64,000 bases of DNA from Psychrobacter sp. UBA3480 (GTDB lineage: Bacteria > Pseudomonadota > Gammaproteobacteria > Pseudomonadales > Moraxellaceae). Positions 1 through 9,221 of this stretch are shown here, piece after piece; position 1 is the stretch's first letter; each line of letters begins with the position of its first letter. The position numbers and the translations under genes were made by a program. Below the pieces are notes generated by a model, which saw only the letters and a program-made list of their open reading frames with translations, had not been told where the DNA came from and did no database searches. Location of the stretch: NCBI RefSeq assembly GCF_002377945.1, contig NZ_DFQV01000021.1, positions 80,793 to 144,792 on the forward strand. Reading direction: 5' to 3'.

Positions 1-823
1 ATACTTTGTGACCATTTTGCAAAAACAGCTTATCAGTGACAGGTGCTTTGATATCTGGATACATTTCGGTCTGCGCTGCTAGGTACTCTGAGCGATCCAT
101 AAAGCCATATTCATTTTTGATGTTGGTCGAAAACTGAGTAAATAGCTTAGAGTTTAAAATCTCATAACCTTTTGGCGTATCTAATTCTTCAACGATAGAA
201 GCGGTCGCCACATCACCGAAGATAAAGTGGCTGTCACGGTTGCGCCAGTTTAGATGGGCTGAGGTAATCTCGACGTTGACCACAGCAATACGCTTGGCCA
301 AACCAGAGATGATAGAACCGTGTGCTTGTGACAGACCAAAAGTCGCCGCACTACACGCAACGTTCATATCATAAGCAAAGCCGCCAATCATACCAATTTC
401 GTTCTGGATCTCGATAGCAACCGCAGGATAAGTACGCTGGAAGTTTGAGCAAGCAAGGATGATACCGTCTAAGTCATTGGCCTCAAGTCCAGCATCAGCC
501 AAAGCATCTCTAAGTGCTGCTGCACCCATTTCGGCCATTACTGACAACTCTTCGCCCAAGTTACGGTAAGGGATAACTGGCGCCATGATTTCAGTATTTA
601 AGATACCTTCTTTTTCCATCACATAACGTGATTTGATGCCAGATACTTTTTCGATGAAAGCAGCTGAAGAAGGCTCAAGTGCCGTCACTGTCTCTGCAGC
701 TATTTCTTCAGCATGTTCGGTATTATAGTTTTCAACATACTGGTTAAATGACTCAACTAGCTCTTCGTTACTAATGCTGTAAGGTGGAATATAAAGACCA
801 GTGCCTGTGATACAAGTCGTCAT
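1..823 (-). CDS. Beta-ketoacyl-ACP synthase III-like protein (partial, C-terminus outside window)
   Basis: This gene reads leftward off the window edge; 274 complete codons are visible of a protein that normally has about 370. It belongs to the thiolase-fold KAS III (FabH-like) group, which condenses an acyl-CoA with malonyl-ACP. Seen: an N-terminal ITGTGLYIP stretch, the nucleophile Cys at about residue 157 in [10 protein letters not shown], and LFLQNGHKV at the truncated end, which is where the catalytic His region begins. The sequence resembles the longer KAS III enzymes that can feed beta-oxidation intermediates into fatty acid synthesis rather than compact E. coli FabH. That sub-assignment is inference from memory. 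No partner fatty acid gene is adjacent. Confidence 0.85.
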   Translation of the reverse strand, partial: MTTCITGTGLYIPPYSISNEELVESFNQYVENYNTEHAEEIAAETVTALEPSSAAFIEKVSGIKSRYVMEKEGILNTEIMAPVIPYRNLGEELSVMAEMGAAALRDALADAGLEANDLDGIILACSNFQRTYPAVAIEIQNEIGMIGGFAYDMNVACSAATFGLSQAHGSIISGLAKRIAVVNVEITSAHLNWRNRDSHFIFGDVATASIVEELDTPKGYEILNSKLFTQFSTNIKNEYGFMDRSEYLAAQTEMYPDIKAPVTDKLFLQNGHKV

Positions 824-1119
824 GATAAGCTTCCTTGTCTACTACTGTGGTGCTTGGAATAAGCATAAAAGTGGAAAAATAATAGCCATTCAAATTCAGT
901 GAATAACTGTAAACTTAAAATCAGTGTGTTTATTATGCCTGAATATTATAATTTTTCTAATACTTTGTTACAAATAATCTGTTTCTTGCCATAAATTAGC
1001 AAAGACTGCCGTCCTTTTTCGATAGCTACGTTATAATTAGCATCATTTTATTCTGTACGACTCATCGAACTATCTTAATTATTCAGAATATTGATACACG
1101 CTCATACTTAGGAATGCTC

Positions 1120-1830
1120 ATGGCAGAACTTCTCAACTGGTTATTTGATCAATACGCTGACTACTCTACGATATTCATCATTCTTGAACTGATTGCCGTT
1201 GTCTTCGGCGTAGCAAGTGTCTTACTTGCCAGCAAAACCAATATTTTAGTCTTCCCTATCGGTCTGGTCAGCACTGCTATATTTGTGTACCTACTGTGGA
1301 AGTGGCAACTGTTTGGCGATATGTTCATCAATGCTTACTATACCGTGATGAGCTTGTATGGCTGGATTAACTGGTCAAAGAACAAGAAAAACCAGTCTGT
1401 TGAGCATAAGCAAGCAGACGCTAATAATGTCCGTATTGAGCATCTGCATGCAGGTGACATCCCTATACTCTCTGCTTTGGCAGCAGGAACAGTAGCTTTT
1501 GTAGGATTGGTTTATTATTTCCGTCCAGTGATTAATAATGGCTTTAGTTTCGATGGTGCGGTACTTGGACTCCATTTATTTACTTGGGTCGATTATACTG
1601 ACATGCTCACTACGGCTTTGTTCTTGATGGCGATGTGGCTCATGGCACGGCGCAAGATTGAGCATTGGATACTCTGGATCATCGCTGATGCGATATCAGT
1701 ACCGCTATACTTCTATAAAGGTTTTACTTTTACCGCGCTACAATATGTAGTCTTCACTCTTATCGCAATCTGGGCATACTATGAATGGCAACGACGCTAC
1801 CGCGTACAACCTCGAGCAGCATACGCCTAA
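1120..1830 (+). CDS. pnuC: Nicotinamide riboside transporter PnuC
   Basis: This inner-membrane protein of about 236 residues has six to seven hydrophobic segments. The PnuC hallmark is seen early: a helix ending in LYGWINW after a stretch with an FGDMFINAYY-type pattern. PnuC carries nicotinamide riboside into the cell by facilitated diffusion, driven by phosphorylation inside. An ATG also exists at 1114, but the Shine-Dalgarno-like TTAGGA (1108-1113) abuts it and sits a normal six bases before the ATG at 1120, so I chose 1120. The gene overlaps the next gene, a NadR-type kinase, by 50 bases, which fits a transporter plus trapping-kinase module. No NAD riboswitch is apparent upstream. Confidence 0.92.
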   Translation: MAELLNWLFDQYADYSTIFIILELIAVVFGVASVLLASKTNILVFPIGLVSTAIFVYLLWKWQLFGDMFINAYYTVMSLYGWINWSKNKKNQSVEHKQADANNVRIEHLHAGDIPILSALAAGTVAFVGLVYYFRPVINNGFSFDGAVLGLHLFTWVDYTDMLTTALFLMAMWLMARRKIEHWILWIIADAISVPLYFYKGFTFTALQYVVFTLIAIWAYYEWQRRYRVQPRAAYA

Positions 1831-2389
1831 ATCTGTCATCAACGTCGCGGTTTTAGGAGCAGAAAGTACGGGTAAGACGACCTTATGTCGTGATTTGGCC
1901 GCGCATTTTGATACTTCTTGGGTGTCAGAATATATGCGCACCTACTTACAGGCAAAGTGGGATGATGAGCAGCTGACTTGTACGTGGGAAGATCTGCTCC
2001 CTATCGCACAGGGGCAGATTACACTAGAGAATATCTTAGCCAAACAAGTCGCTCAGTCGTCTAATGCCAGTCATTATTTGTTTTGCGATACCAGTTTGTT
2101 TGAGCTGATGGTTTATTCTTATTGGTATTATGGCGACTGCCCTACTGCCCTTGAGCAAGCAGCATTGGCCCATCATTATGATTTGATATTATTGACGGAT
2201 GTTGATACTCCTTGGGTCGCCGATGATCTGCGAGACAGTCCGTATCAACGTGATGAGATAAGTGATTATTTCGCCAGTCAATTAAGCAGGCATCAAAAAC
2301 CATTCCAGCGTATTAGTGGCGATAGAAAAGAGCGTGTTCGGCAAGTAGTAGCGCAGCTCGCTGATATAGATAATATATCGCCTGACTAA
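1781..2389 (+). CDS. NadR-type P-loop kinase (probable ribosylnicotinamide kinase)
   Basis: The protein has 202 residues with a Walker A loop, GAESTGKT, at residues 26-33, followed by LVSEYMRTYL-type and ILLTDVDTPWV patterns typical of the C-terminal kinase domain of NadR. That domain phosphorylates nicotinamide riboside to NMN. The NMN adenylyltransferase and HTH domains of full-length NadR are absent, so this is a stand-alone kinase. Its reading frame starts 50 bases inside pnuC and no later in-frame ATG or GTG precedes the P-loop, so the long overlap appears real and suggests coupled translation. Substrate is inferred from family and the pnuC neighbour; another small nucleoside is possible. 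Confidence 0.82.
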   Translation: MNGNDATAYNLEQHTPKSVINVAVLGAESTGKTTLCRDLAAHFDTSWVSEYMRTYLQAKWDDEQLTCTWEDLLPIAQGQITLENILAKQVAQSSNASHYLFCDTSLFELMVYSYWYYGDCPTALEQAALAHHYDLILLTDVDTPWVADDLRDSPYQRDEISDYFASQLSRHQKPFQRISGDRKERVRQVVAQLADIDNISPD

Positions 2390-2485
2390 AGCTAAATAGC
2401 TATGGCCATAAACTTACCTACACTTGTATTTTTAAAAATTTCATGTCTTTAAGACTTTCGTGTCTTTAAACATTAAGAGATACCC

Positions 2486-3010
2486 ATGCTAAAGAAGTTT
2501 GAGCTTTATTTAGAAAAAACTATATTTAATAGCCGCTGGATACTGGCACCCTTTTATCTAGGGCTTGTGTTAGGCATTATTTTATTATTTATTAAGTTTG
2601 TTCAAAAGCTATGGCACATGTTCGCTGACATTCTGACGGCCTCTGAAGCCAGTGTGATTGTAGATATATTGGTATTGGTTGATATCTCTCTAGTTGCCAG
2701 TTTATTGCTTATTATTATATTCAGTGGCTATGAAATTTTTGTCTCAAAAATCGATACTGGCACTCATGATGATCGTCCTAGCTGGATGGGCAAAGTGGAC
2801 TTTTCTGGTCTAAAGCTCAAAGTCATCGGAGCGATTGTCGCTATCTCGGCGATTGATCTATTAAAGTCCTTTATGGATATATCTAGCGGAATGAGTGAAC
2901 TTGATGCCGACAAGCTCATGTGGAAGGTTATTATTCATATGACCTTTGTATTGTCTGGCTTGTTATTCGCTATCATGGATAAAGTCGTTGGCGACACGAA
3001 AAAGCATTAA
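2486..3010 (+). CDS. YqhA family (UPF0114) inner-membrane protein
   Basis: The protein has 174 residues with three or four membrane segments. It begins with the characteristic EKTIFNSRWILAPFYLGL stretch of the UPF0114/YqhA family. A loop with the DDRPSWMGKVDFSGLKLKV pattern, also typical, separates the second and third helices. The biochemical function of the family is not established. The gene lies about 100 bases after the NadR-like kinase and 170 bases before creD, with no shared promoter or clear terminator visible on either side. Family assignment is confident; role is unknown. Confidence 0.85.
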   Translation: MLKKFELYLEKTIFNSRWILAPFYLGLVLGIILLFIKFVQKLWHMFADILTASEASVIVDILVLVDISLVASLLLIIIFSGYEIFVSKIDTGTHDDRPSWMGKVDFSGLKLKVIGAIVAISAIDLLKSFMDISSGMSELDADKLMWKVIIHMTFVLSGLLFAIMDKVVGDTKKH

Positions 3011-3179
3011 ACACATTAATAATCGAAAAATAATTATCAGAGAATATCGACTTTCACCCTTTCACAGTTATTCCATATTTCCTGCACATTTTCTCGTTAT
3101 GCCCTCTCTATGATGTCTTTTAAAGCCACAGTCTGTTATCTCGGCAGCTGTGGATTAAAGACACTTAGGAGGCGACAAC

Positions 3180-4817
3180 ATGCAAAAAACATTATTGACT
3201 AAGTTATCCATCATTGTAGGACTTTGTATCGTTTTTTCGATTGGTCTCAATATGATTAGCGACATCATATACGAGAGGCAGTACTACGCAGAGTCAGTGA
3301 TAAAAGAAATCACCCAACAGCATGTCAATCCACAAGAAGTCATTAACCCATTTATCGCCATTCCTACGACAGTCACACCTGCATGTCAGTCAAATACATC
3401 TGATACACCAAATATAAAGAGCAAATGCGAACCGTCATACTCGAAAATTGAGACGATATTTGCCTCTCAGACGCAGGCTGCACAAAACCTAAAAGTAAAC
3501 ACAGACACCTATAAACGCGGTATCTATAGTGCTACTAGCTATGATGGTCAGCTTACGTTCGATCAAAGTTATACGCTTGATAAGACTTTAGAAAATTTAG
3601 ATCAGGTTGGCACTACAATTGACAATGGGTCAGATTCAGTCGGTATATATCCTAATGCAGATAAGACACAGCTAGCCAAAACCATTACCCACTGGAACAA
3701 GGCAAAACTTATCATTCCCGTGTCTGATTTGCGCGGTGTCGCTACCCTGCCTACTGTCACAATTAATCAAAAAACGATTGCAGCAAACTATCCGCAGATA
3801 CCAATGATAGAGAACTTAACCTATGTCGAAGTAGATATACCTAAAGATATGTTGGAGCAATTAATCAATCCTACTAGCCAGCAGAATAAAGATAGCTTGG
3901 CTACCAAAGGCTCAATAAATAAAAAACTAGATAAATCAGAAGTAAATAGCAAGTTATCTAATCCTAAAGACAATCAAGCGCTCAATATTGTGATCGACTT
4001 GCCATTAGCTGGCATTAGTAATTTAACGACTGTCCCAACTGGGCAGAACTTTATTCTGTCTATGCACAGTGACTGGCAGACACCAAACTTCATAGGTAAA
4101 GCATTACCAAATACCAAGAGCATTACCGCTAAAGGATTCGATGCCAGTTGGCAAAATCAGTATTTAACCGTTGCAAACAATCAGTACCTCTCTCAATGTC
4201 TCAGCACACCTAACCATCAATGTACTGTCATAAGTGAATCAACGATCAATACCGATAGTCATTCGTACAATCCTGATTCGTTTGAGGCATCAAGAGGTCT
4301 GACGACAGATAGTACAGCAGTAGCTGGTAGTAATCAAAGTGTTCTGCTAAACAGCTTTGGCGTTAGTTTTGCGAGCCCTAACGATGTCTATCTACAAACT
4401 GAACGAGCCATGAAGTACGCCTTGCTATTAATTTTGGTATCGTTTGGTACTTTCTTTTTATTTGAAGTGCTCAAATCAAGTCGTATCCACCCTATTCAGT
4501 ATCTGCTAGTCGGCTGCGCACTATTTGTCTTTTATGTCTTATTACTACCACTTGCAGAACAAATCGCATTTTGGCAAGCCTATATGGTAGCAGCCAGTGC
4601 TTGTGTTGGGCTTATTGGCTGGTATAGCTACTATGTATTTGGCGGTTTAAAACGGGCAATAATCTTTACCGCGACACTTGCTGGGCTATACGCTACGTTT
4701 TTCGGTATTTTAAGTACAGAAGATCTCAATCTGTTACTGGGTGCGATATTTTGCTTTGTGATACTTGCCTGCGTGATGGTGATGACTCGCAAACTCGACT
4801 GGTATAAAGTGACATAA
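3180..4817 (+). CDS. creD: Cell envelope integrity protein CreD
   Basis: This 545-residue inner-membrane protein has one N-terminal membrane helix (about 8-28), a large periplasmic domain, and a C-terminal bundle of five or six helices from about residue 410. The C-terminal part carries the family pattern around PNDVYLQTERAMKYALL and LLVGCALFVFYVLLLPLAEQ. It starts at an ATG with a strong AGGAGG upstream. CreD is linked in enterobacteria and Pseudomonas to envelope stress and beta-lactam response under CreBC. No creB or creC is nearby here. It is longer than the roughly 450-residue E. coli protein; the excess is Ser/Asn/Lys-rich sequence in the periplasmic domain (about residues 230-270 and 335-375). 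Confidence 0.88.
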   Translation: MQKTLLTKLSIIVGLCIVFSIGLNMISDIIYERQYYAESVIKEITQQHVNPQEVINPFIAIPTTVTPACQSNTSDTPNIKSKCEPSYSKIETIFASQTQAAQNLKVNTDTYKRGIYSATSYDGQLTFDQSYTLDKTLENLDQVGTTIDNGSDSVGIYPNADKTQLAKTITHWNKAKLIIPVSDLRGVATLPTVTINQKTIAANYPQIPMIENLTYVEVDIPKDMLEQLINPTSQQNKDSLATKGSINKKLDKSEVNSKLSNPKDNQALNIVIDLPLAGISNLTTVPTGQNFILSMHSDWQTPNFIGKALPNTKSITAKGFDASWQNQYLTVANNQYLSQCLSTPNHQCTVISESTINTDSHSYNPDSFEASRGLTTDSTAVAGSNQSVLLNSFGVSFASPNDVYLQTERAMKYALLLILVSFGTFFLFEVLKSSRIHPIQYLLVGCALFVFYVLLLPLAEQIAFWQAYMVAASACVGLIGWYSYYVFGGLKRAIIFTATLAGLYATFFGILSTEDLNLLLGAIFCFVILACVMVMTRKLDWYKVT

Positions 4818-4906
4818 ATGATGAGAGCCATGCACTGTATAAAACAAGTCAGACAAACTGTCAGTAAATGAAAGGTTTTTATCTAATAATTTGAAAAAAG
4901 GCACTA

Positions 4907-4939
4907 GCTGCCTTAGCTTATCAACTGAGCTAAGGCAGC
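4907..4939 (-). terminator. Probable terminator of the DUF421 gene
   Basis: Perfect 12-bp arms (4907-4918 and 4928-4939) surround a 9-base loop. Read on the minus strand, the hairpin is followed within about nine bases by a run of six T. It lies directly after the stop of the leftward DUF421 gene. Confidence 0.6.
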
Positions 4940-4951
4940 CAAGTAGTAATA

Positions 4952-5635
4952 TCATTTGACGATATGATTGTTTAACGCTTTAGCCCAGTTATTGCAATTA
5001 TCCTCGCAGCGCGGGCAACAATGATTAGGGTCAGAGATTTCATCAACGTAACCGCAATACATACAAGCATAATAAACCCCTGCTTCTACTTGCTCGACCG
5101 GTCGGTATTGCTTGGGGAAAAGCGGCATCCCGTAGTCTGTTTTTTCAGAGGTGTGCAATAAAATACTAAAATTGCCATCAGCTTCGAGCAAACCGACACG
5201 AACTTGTCCTAAATGCTCAACCCCTTGTTGGCGCATTTCAGCAAAAAACTCATCATGTGACATCTCACCTTTTTTGATTTTATCAAGCACTAGCATGCCA
5301 TCTTCTACAATATACATTGAGCGCCCCTCTAGCAGGTCCTCAAAAGGCTGGAATTTCATCATCGCCCACGTACAGAGCCTATAGAGTGAAATGACCGTAC
5401 CCATGATTAATACCGCTTGGATAATGGGCAGATCTTCGGTGAACATAGGGTCACCTGCAATAGAGCCCAACGATAAAATAATGGTCAGCTCGAAAATAGA
5501 GAGCTGACGGACGCCGCGCTTACCAGTGAAGCGTAAAAATGTGATAATTAATACAAACATTACAGTGACACGTATTAAAATTTCTACGGCAAACAACCAA
5601 GTTGTGTCATAAATAAAAATACTTGCCCAATTCAT
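4952..5635 (-). CDS. DUF421 (YetF-like) membrane protein with C-terminal cysteine-rich tail
   Basis: The 227-residue protein has three N-terminal membrane segments, then the DUF421 soluble domain with the characteristic FLRFTGKRGVRQLS and LSLGSIAGDP patterns. After the domain, residues 191-214 hold C191-x2-C194 and C207-x2-C210, plus Cys206 and Cys214, a rubredoxin- or zinc-ribbon-like arrangement. YetF-type proteins have no firm biochemical role; some are tied to spore or envelope properties in Bacillus. The tail suggests bound metal, which is inference. A TAGGAAAAG precedes the ATG. It is transcribed alone and is divergent from the downstream EamA exporter. Confidence 0.82.
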   Translation of the reverse strand: MNWASIFIYDTTWLFAVEILIRVTVMFVLIITFLRFTGKRGVRQLSIFELTIILSLGSIAGDPMFTEDLPIIQAVLIMGTVISLYRLCTWAMMKFQPFEDLLEGRSMYIVEDGMLVLDKIKKGEMSHDEFFAEMRQQGVEHLGQVRVGLLEADGNFSILLHTSEKTDYGMPLFPKQYRPVEQVEAGVYYACMYCGYVDEISDPNHCCPRCEDNCNNWAKALNNHIVK

Positions 5636-5955
5636 ACTATCTTTTCCTATTTATTTATCTGATTTATTGTGTTTAATGAATGTTGTTCTAATAGTTCATT
5701 TGATACGACGCACATCATCCCTATTTTTAGACCTTATCGTCAATACAACTATCGTTATTCTGATTTAAAAGAGACTTTTTGCCATAAGTACGACAAAATA
5801 TCCTGTCCTGTGAGACAGCTATAGATTAGATTGATAAGTTATCAATCTATTATCTTTGCTAGAGAAAACGATCGTTATAACAGCGTACCTTACGACCTAA
5901 AACTAAAATCCTATGCTTGCCTGTTTTGTGCCATTTATTCATTGTAGGAATTACT
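5636..5955. other. Divergent intergenic region with a palindrome
   Basis: This region of about 320 bases separates the divergent DUF421 and EamA genes. It contains no gene that I can see. It holds an 11-bp perfect inverted repeat at 5827-5849 (TAGATTGATAA, one base, then its complement) and a shorter palindrome AACGATCGTT near 5868. Either could be a regulator site; no regulator gene is adjacent. Confidence 0.5.
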
Positions 5956-5956
5956 T

Positions 5957-6874
5957 TTGAAAGCCACTATTTATACTATTATTGCGTTAATCGCCTTTGC
6001 CGCAAACTCTCTGTTTTGCCGAATGGCATTGGCAGAAGGCTATATCGATGCTTGGAGCTTTACCATCATTAGGCTAGTGAGTGCGACGGCCTGTCTAGGC
6101 CTTATCATGGCTGCACATGCTTACAGACTGCGACGCCAAACGTCTAATCATGACAACTCTACTGTTCACGCTATATTAAGTGATAAAGGCAGTTGGTTGA
6201 GTAGTCTCAGCTTGGTGATTTATGCGCTGTGCTTTTCAATTGCGTATGTAGAGCTCGATACTGGCACTGGGGCATTGATTTTATTCTCAGCGGTTCAGCT
6301 TACGATGATTGGCTGGGATATCTATAAAAAAGAACAGCTCAGCGCGCTACAATGGTTGGCGTTTGTCGTTGCAGTAGCAGGATTTGTATATCTGATGTTG
6401 CCATCGGCTGCCATACCATCACCATTGGCAGCAGCGTTAATGGCTATGAGTGGCGTAGCATGGGGAGTATATAGTATACGCGGCAAATCATGTGTCTCAC
6501 CGCTACGAGCGACAGGGTTTAATTTTGTGCGTAGTTTAGTCGCTGTGCCTATACTATTACTGGTAGGTATGACGTATCTAGATGACTTAGGTTTGAAAAA
6601 TATCAATTTGGAGGACATTACCACTGAAGGTGTACTACTCGCCTGTGCATCAGGAGCAATCGCCTCAGGGTTGGGTTATAGTATCTGGTATACAGCGATG
6701 CCACTATTGAAAAACACACAAGCCGCTATCGTTCAGCTATGTGTCCCTGTGATTGCTGCGTTGCTAGGTGTGGTGTTTTTATCTGAGCAACTAACTTTGC
6801 CATTTATAGTTGCAAGCACAGTCATTTTGGGCGCGGTCTTGGTGTTTACCTTAAATAAAAAAGTACCGGTATAA
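5957..6874 (+). CDS. EamA/DMT family transporter
   Basis: This 305-residue inner-membrane protein has about ten hydrophobic helices in two homologous halves. The second half has the EamA-like AGAIASGLGYSIWYTAMPLLKN pattern (split here only by my reading) and ends in a VFLSEQLT segment, typical of drug/metabolite exporters. The start is a TTG at 5957 with TAGGAA six bases upstream; no ATG lies nearby before the first helix. The substrate cannot be told from sequence. Transcription probably ends at the shared hairpin at 6952-6983. Confidence 0.85.
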   Translation: MKATIYTIIALIAFAANSLFCRMALAEGYIDAWSFTIIRLVSATACLGLIMAAHAYRLRRQTSNHDNSTVHAILSDKGSWLSSLSLVIYALCFSIAYVELDTGTGALILFSAVQLTMIGWDIYKKEQLSALQWLAFVVAVAGFVYLMLPSAAIPSPLAAALMAMSGVAWGVYSIRGKSCVSPLRATGFNFVRSLVAVPILLLVGMTYLDDLGLKNINLEDITTEGVLLACASGAIASGLGYSIWYTAMPLLKNTQAAIVQLCVPVIAALLGVVFLSEQLTLPFIVASTVILGAVLVFTLNKKVPV

Positions 6875-6951
6875 AATAAGGCTATTAATAACCTATCATT
6901 AGCCAAGTTGCTCAGAAAAGGTTCCAGCTAATTACGTTACCGGACAACATA

Positions 6952-6983
6952 AAACGCCCCGACTCTTATAAATCGGGGCGTTT
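6952..6983. terminator. Bidirectional terminator between EamA gene and ohr
   Basis: An 11-bp perfect GC-rich stem (AAACGCCCCGA and its complement) around a 10-base loop, with T-runs on both strands. It lies between convergent genes. Confidence 0.85.
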
Positions 6984-7045
6984 ATGTATTCGAGTTATTA
7001 TTTTAATATTGCTAGTCTACGGTCACTAGTCTTTAAACAACCGTC

Positions 7046-7459
7046 TTAAACGACTGTCACTTCTAGACGAGTATCGACATTACCGCGAGTAGCATTAGAA
7101 TACGGGCACACCTGATGCGTGGCTTCGATCAACTGCTGCGCCTGCGCTTCATCAATACCTGATACTTCTACAGACAACTCTATCTCTAAGTTATAGCTAC
7201 CGTCAGCTTTCATACCGATACCCACTTGCGCAGAAGTTTTTGAAGCGGTAACAGGCAATTTCATGTGCTGTGCAGTCATGCTCAAAGCGCTATCAAAACA
7301 AGCCGCGTAACCCATGGCAAAAAGCTGTTCTGGGTTCACGCCTTCTTTGTCTTGCTCTTGAAAAGATACCAAGTCAAATCCTAAAGAACCATCGTCTAAT
7401 CCAGTATGGCCAGAACGTCCACCAGTAGCGGTTGCGCGCGTTTTATAAAATATTTTCAT
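7046..7459 (-). CDS. ohr: Organic hydroperoxide resistance protein (OsmC/Ohr family)
   Basis: The 137-residue protein is full length for Ohr. The two redox cysteines are present: Cys54 in YAACFDSAL and Cys118 in HQVCPYSNATRGN. The start region TRATATGGRSGH is the classical Ohr signature. Ohr is a cytosolic thiol peroxidase that reduces organic hydroperoxides using lipoylated partners. AAGGAAT stands before the ATG. The usual MarR-type repressor OhrR is not adjacent; instead an AraC-type regulator is transcribed divergently from a gap of about 165 bases, which may control it. The functional call is firm; the regulatory link is inference. Confidence 0.94.
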   Translation of the reverse strand: MKIFYKTRATATGGRSGHTGLDDGSLGFDLVSFQEQDKEGVNPEQLFAMGYAACFDSALSMTAQHMKLPVTASKTSAQVGIGMKADGSYNLEIELSVEVSGIDEAQAQQLIEATHQVCPYSNATRGNVDTRLEVTVV

Positions 7460-7625
7460 GATTAATTATTCCTTGTTTCATATTATTAGAGGTCGTACTT
7501 ACGCTGTTGCGATGAAATTATTATAGAATCCTCTGCACTTATACGTTAGAACAAACCTCTATAACTCTTGCCTAATCCTACAAATATTTATACTATCAGG
7601 CAATCTTATAAAATAAGCACTCGTG

Positions 7626-8477
7626 ATGAATCAAACGACTATTGACCAACTTTTAGCAGTACTACCTAGAAATAAAACTATTGAATCTGCTGTTTCAGGC
7701 TTGTTCTTTTACTGCGCGGACAAACCAAGCAAAGCCGTGAGTTATATTCAAGAGCCAAGTATTTGTATTGTACTGCAAGGTGAACGAGAGATTTACTTGG
7801 GTGCTGACTGTCAAAGGTTTGACAATAGTAACTTGATGTTCTGTCCAGTTAATATACCGCTAAGTATGCATATCAAGCACGCTTCGATAAAGAACCCTGT
7901 CATTGTTTTATCAATGAAATTAGATTTAGCTATGATTAGAGATGTATTAGCGCAGATACCGACCACACACCCAGTAGCAGGCAGTCATTTAGGAATAAAG
8001 TGGCACTTAGATGACACCATAATGGACGCGTTTGATCGATTGATACGCTTGCTTGATTATCCAAACGATATTGATTTTCTGTCTTCTTTAATTCAACAAG
8101 AAATATACTATCGCCTACTCTTGGCTGAGCAAGGCAACAAACTTAAGCAATTGGTCGTTAGCGGTAGCCATACACACCGCATTGCCCAAGCGACTGACTG
8201 GATAAAGGCACATCTAGATGAACCTATTATGGTTGAAAGCTTAGCTAGTAGATGCGGCATGAGTGTCTCAGGGTTTCATCAGCACTTTAAAGAAATAACC
8301 CAGCTGAGTCCGTTACAGTATCAGAAAAGCTTACGTTTAATGGAAGCCAGACGCTTAATTAAGATGCATGGGGCGCAAATATCACAAATAGCGATGCAAG
8401 TAGGCTACGAAAGCCCTAGTCAATTTAGCCGAGAATATAAGCGGTTTTTTGGTCTAAGTCCGAGTAATGAGTTGTAG
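7626..8477 (+). CDS. AraC family transcriptional regulator
   Basis: The protein has about 283 residues. The N-terminal half matches the AraC-type N-terminal domain (PF06719-like) with the SICIVLQGEREIYLG pattern. The C-terminal 100 residues form two helix-turn-helix units, including SLASRCGMSVSGFHQHFKE and the second-helix VGYESPSQFSREYKRFFGLSP signature. GTG at 7623 immediately precedes ATG at 7626; I prefer the ATG. The effector is unknown. It is divergent from ohr, so it may respond to peroxide products or to aldehydes, but this is only a positional guess. Confidence 0.88.
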   Translation: MNQTTIDQLLAVLPRNKTIESAVSGLFFYCADKPSKAVSYIQEPSICIVLQGEREIYLGADCQRFDNSNLMFCPVNIPLSMHIKHASIKNPVIVLSMKLDLAMIRDVLAQIPTTHPVAGSHLGIKWHLDDTIMDAFDRLIRLLDYPNDIDFLSSLIQQEIYYRLLLAEQGNKLKQLVVSGSHTHRIAQATDWIKAHLDEPIMVESLASRCGMSVSGFHQHFKEITQLSPLQYQKSLRLMEARRLIKMHGAQISQIAMQVGYESPSQFSREYKRFFGLSPSNEL

Positions 8478-8741
8478 TTATAATTTTATTTTCTAATAGG
8501 ATAAATTTAATTTGCTTAGGCTATTTTCTATTATATCTATGGAATTCTTCCCCAGAAAACATCATTTTTAAATTGAATAATGTAGGGAGTATTTTAAATA
8601 AATAGAAAAATTGGTTGACGTGACTATATATTCGTATTATAACATATAATATATATTTAAAATAATGAATGTATAGGAGCAGCTTTACTCTGTGTACGAT
8701 CGATGTAAAGCGATCAATAGAAAGCTTAGGGAGGAGATAAC

Positions 8742-9071
8742 ATGATTCGTTTAAGCTACACTCTAAAATGCTGGGCACTTGGCATCACGTTTTTTACAGT
8801 GTTCTACTTTATGGTAGTCATGAGTGACCCTGGCTTTAGTAAGTACATTTATATGTTAGCTTTCAGCACTTTGCTATTCCCTATTGCTAAACGTGCAGTC
8901 GATGTTATGACCGATTTTTTCGCACCAGATATTGAGCTGTTCAATGGATTGTTACCATCACTTTTAATCAATATTGTGATTTGGATGCTTACTCCATTTA
9001 TCGTCGCATTAACTGTGATTGCTTATGTACTTTATAGCATGGGTGTACTGACAGAAAAGATTAGTCATTAA
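8742..9071 (+). CDS. Small membrane protein of unknown function
   Basis: This 109-residue protein has three predicted membrane helices (about 8-28, 35-52 and 72-98) and no recognised motif. A strong GGGAGGAG Shine-Dalgarno lies just before the ATG, and a clean terminator hairpin follows it, so it is a real, singly transcribed gene. The upstream 260 bases are very AT-rich. I do not recognise the family. Confidence 0.72.
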   Translation: MIRLSYTLKCWALGITFFTVFYFMVVMSDPGFSKYIYMLAFSTLLFPIAKRAVDVMTDFFAPDIELFNGLLPSLLINIVIWMLTPFIVALTVIAYVLYSMGVLTEKISH

Positions 9072-9141
9072 GTATCAATTATTAAGTACTGGACATTAAA
9101 TACCAGTCACTAACTATCAAACATTAAGCCTCAATAGCTCA

Positions 9142-9173
9142 TAGAGAAGATGGTTTGCAAACTATCTTCTCTA
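9142..9173. terminator. Bidirectional terminator
   Basis: A near-perfect 32-base palindrome (16-bp arms, TAGAGAAGATGGTTTG and complement with a G-T pair) between the convergent small membrane protein gene and the methyltransferase gene. Confidence 0.75.
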
Positions 9174-9221
9174 ACTATGTATATAGCTGCTAAAGCGACT
9201 AATAGATTTAACTTACAACGG

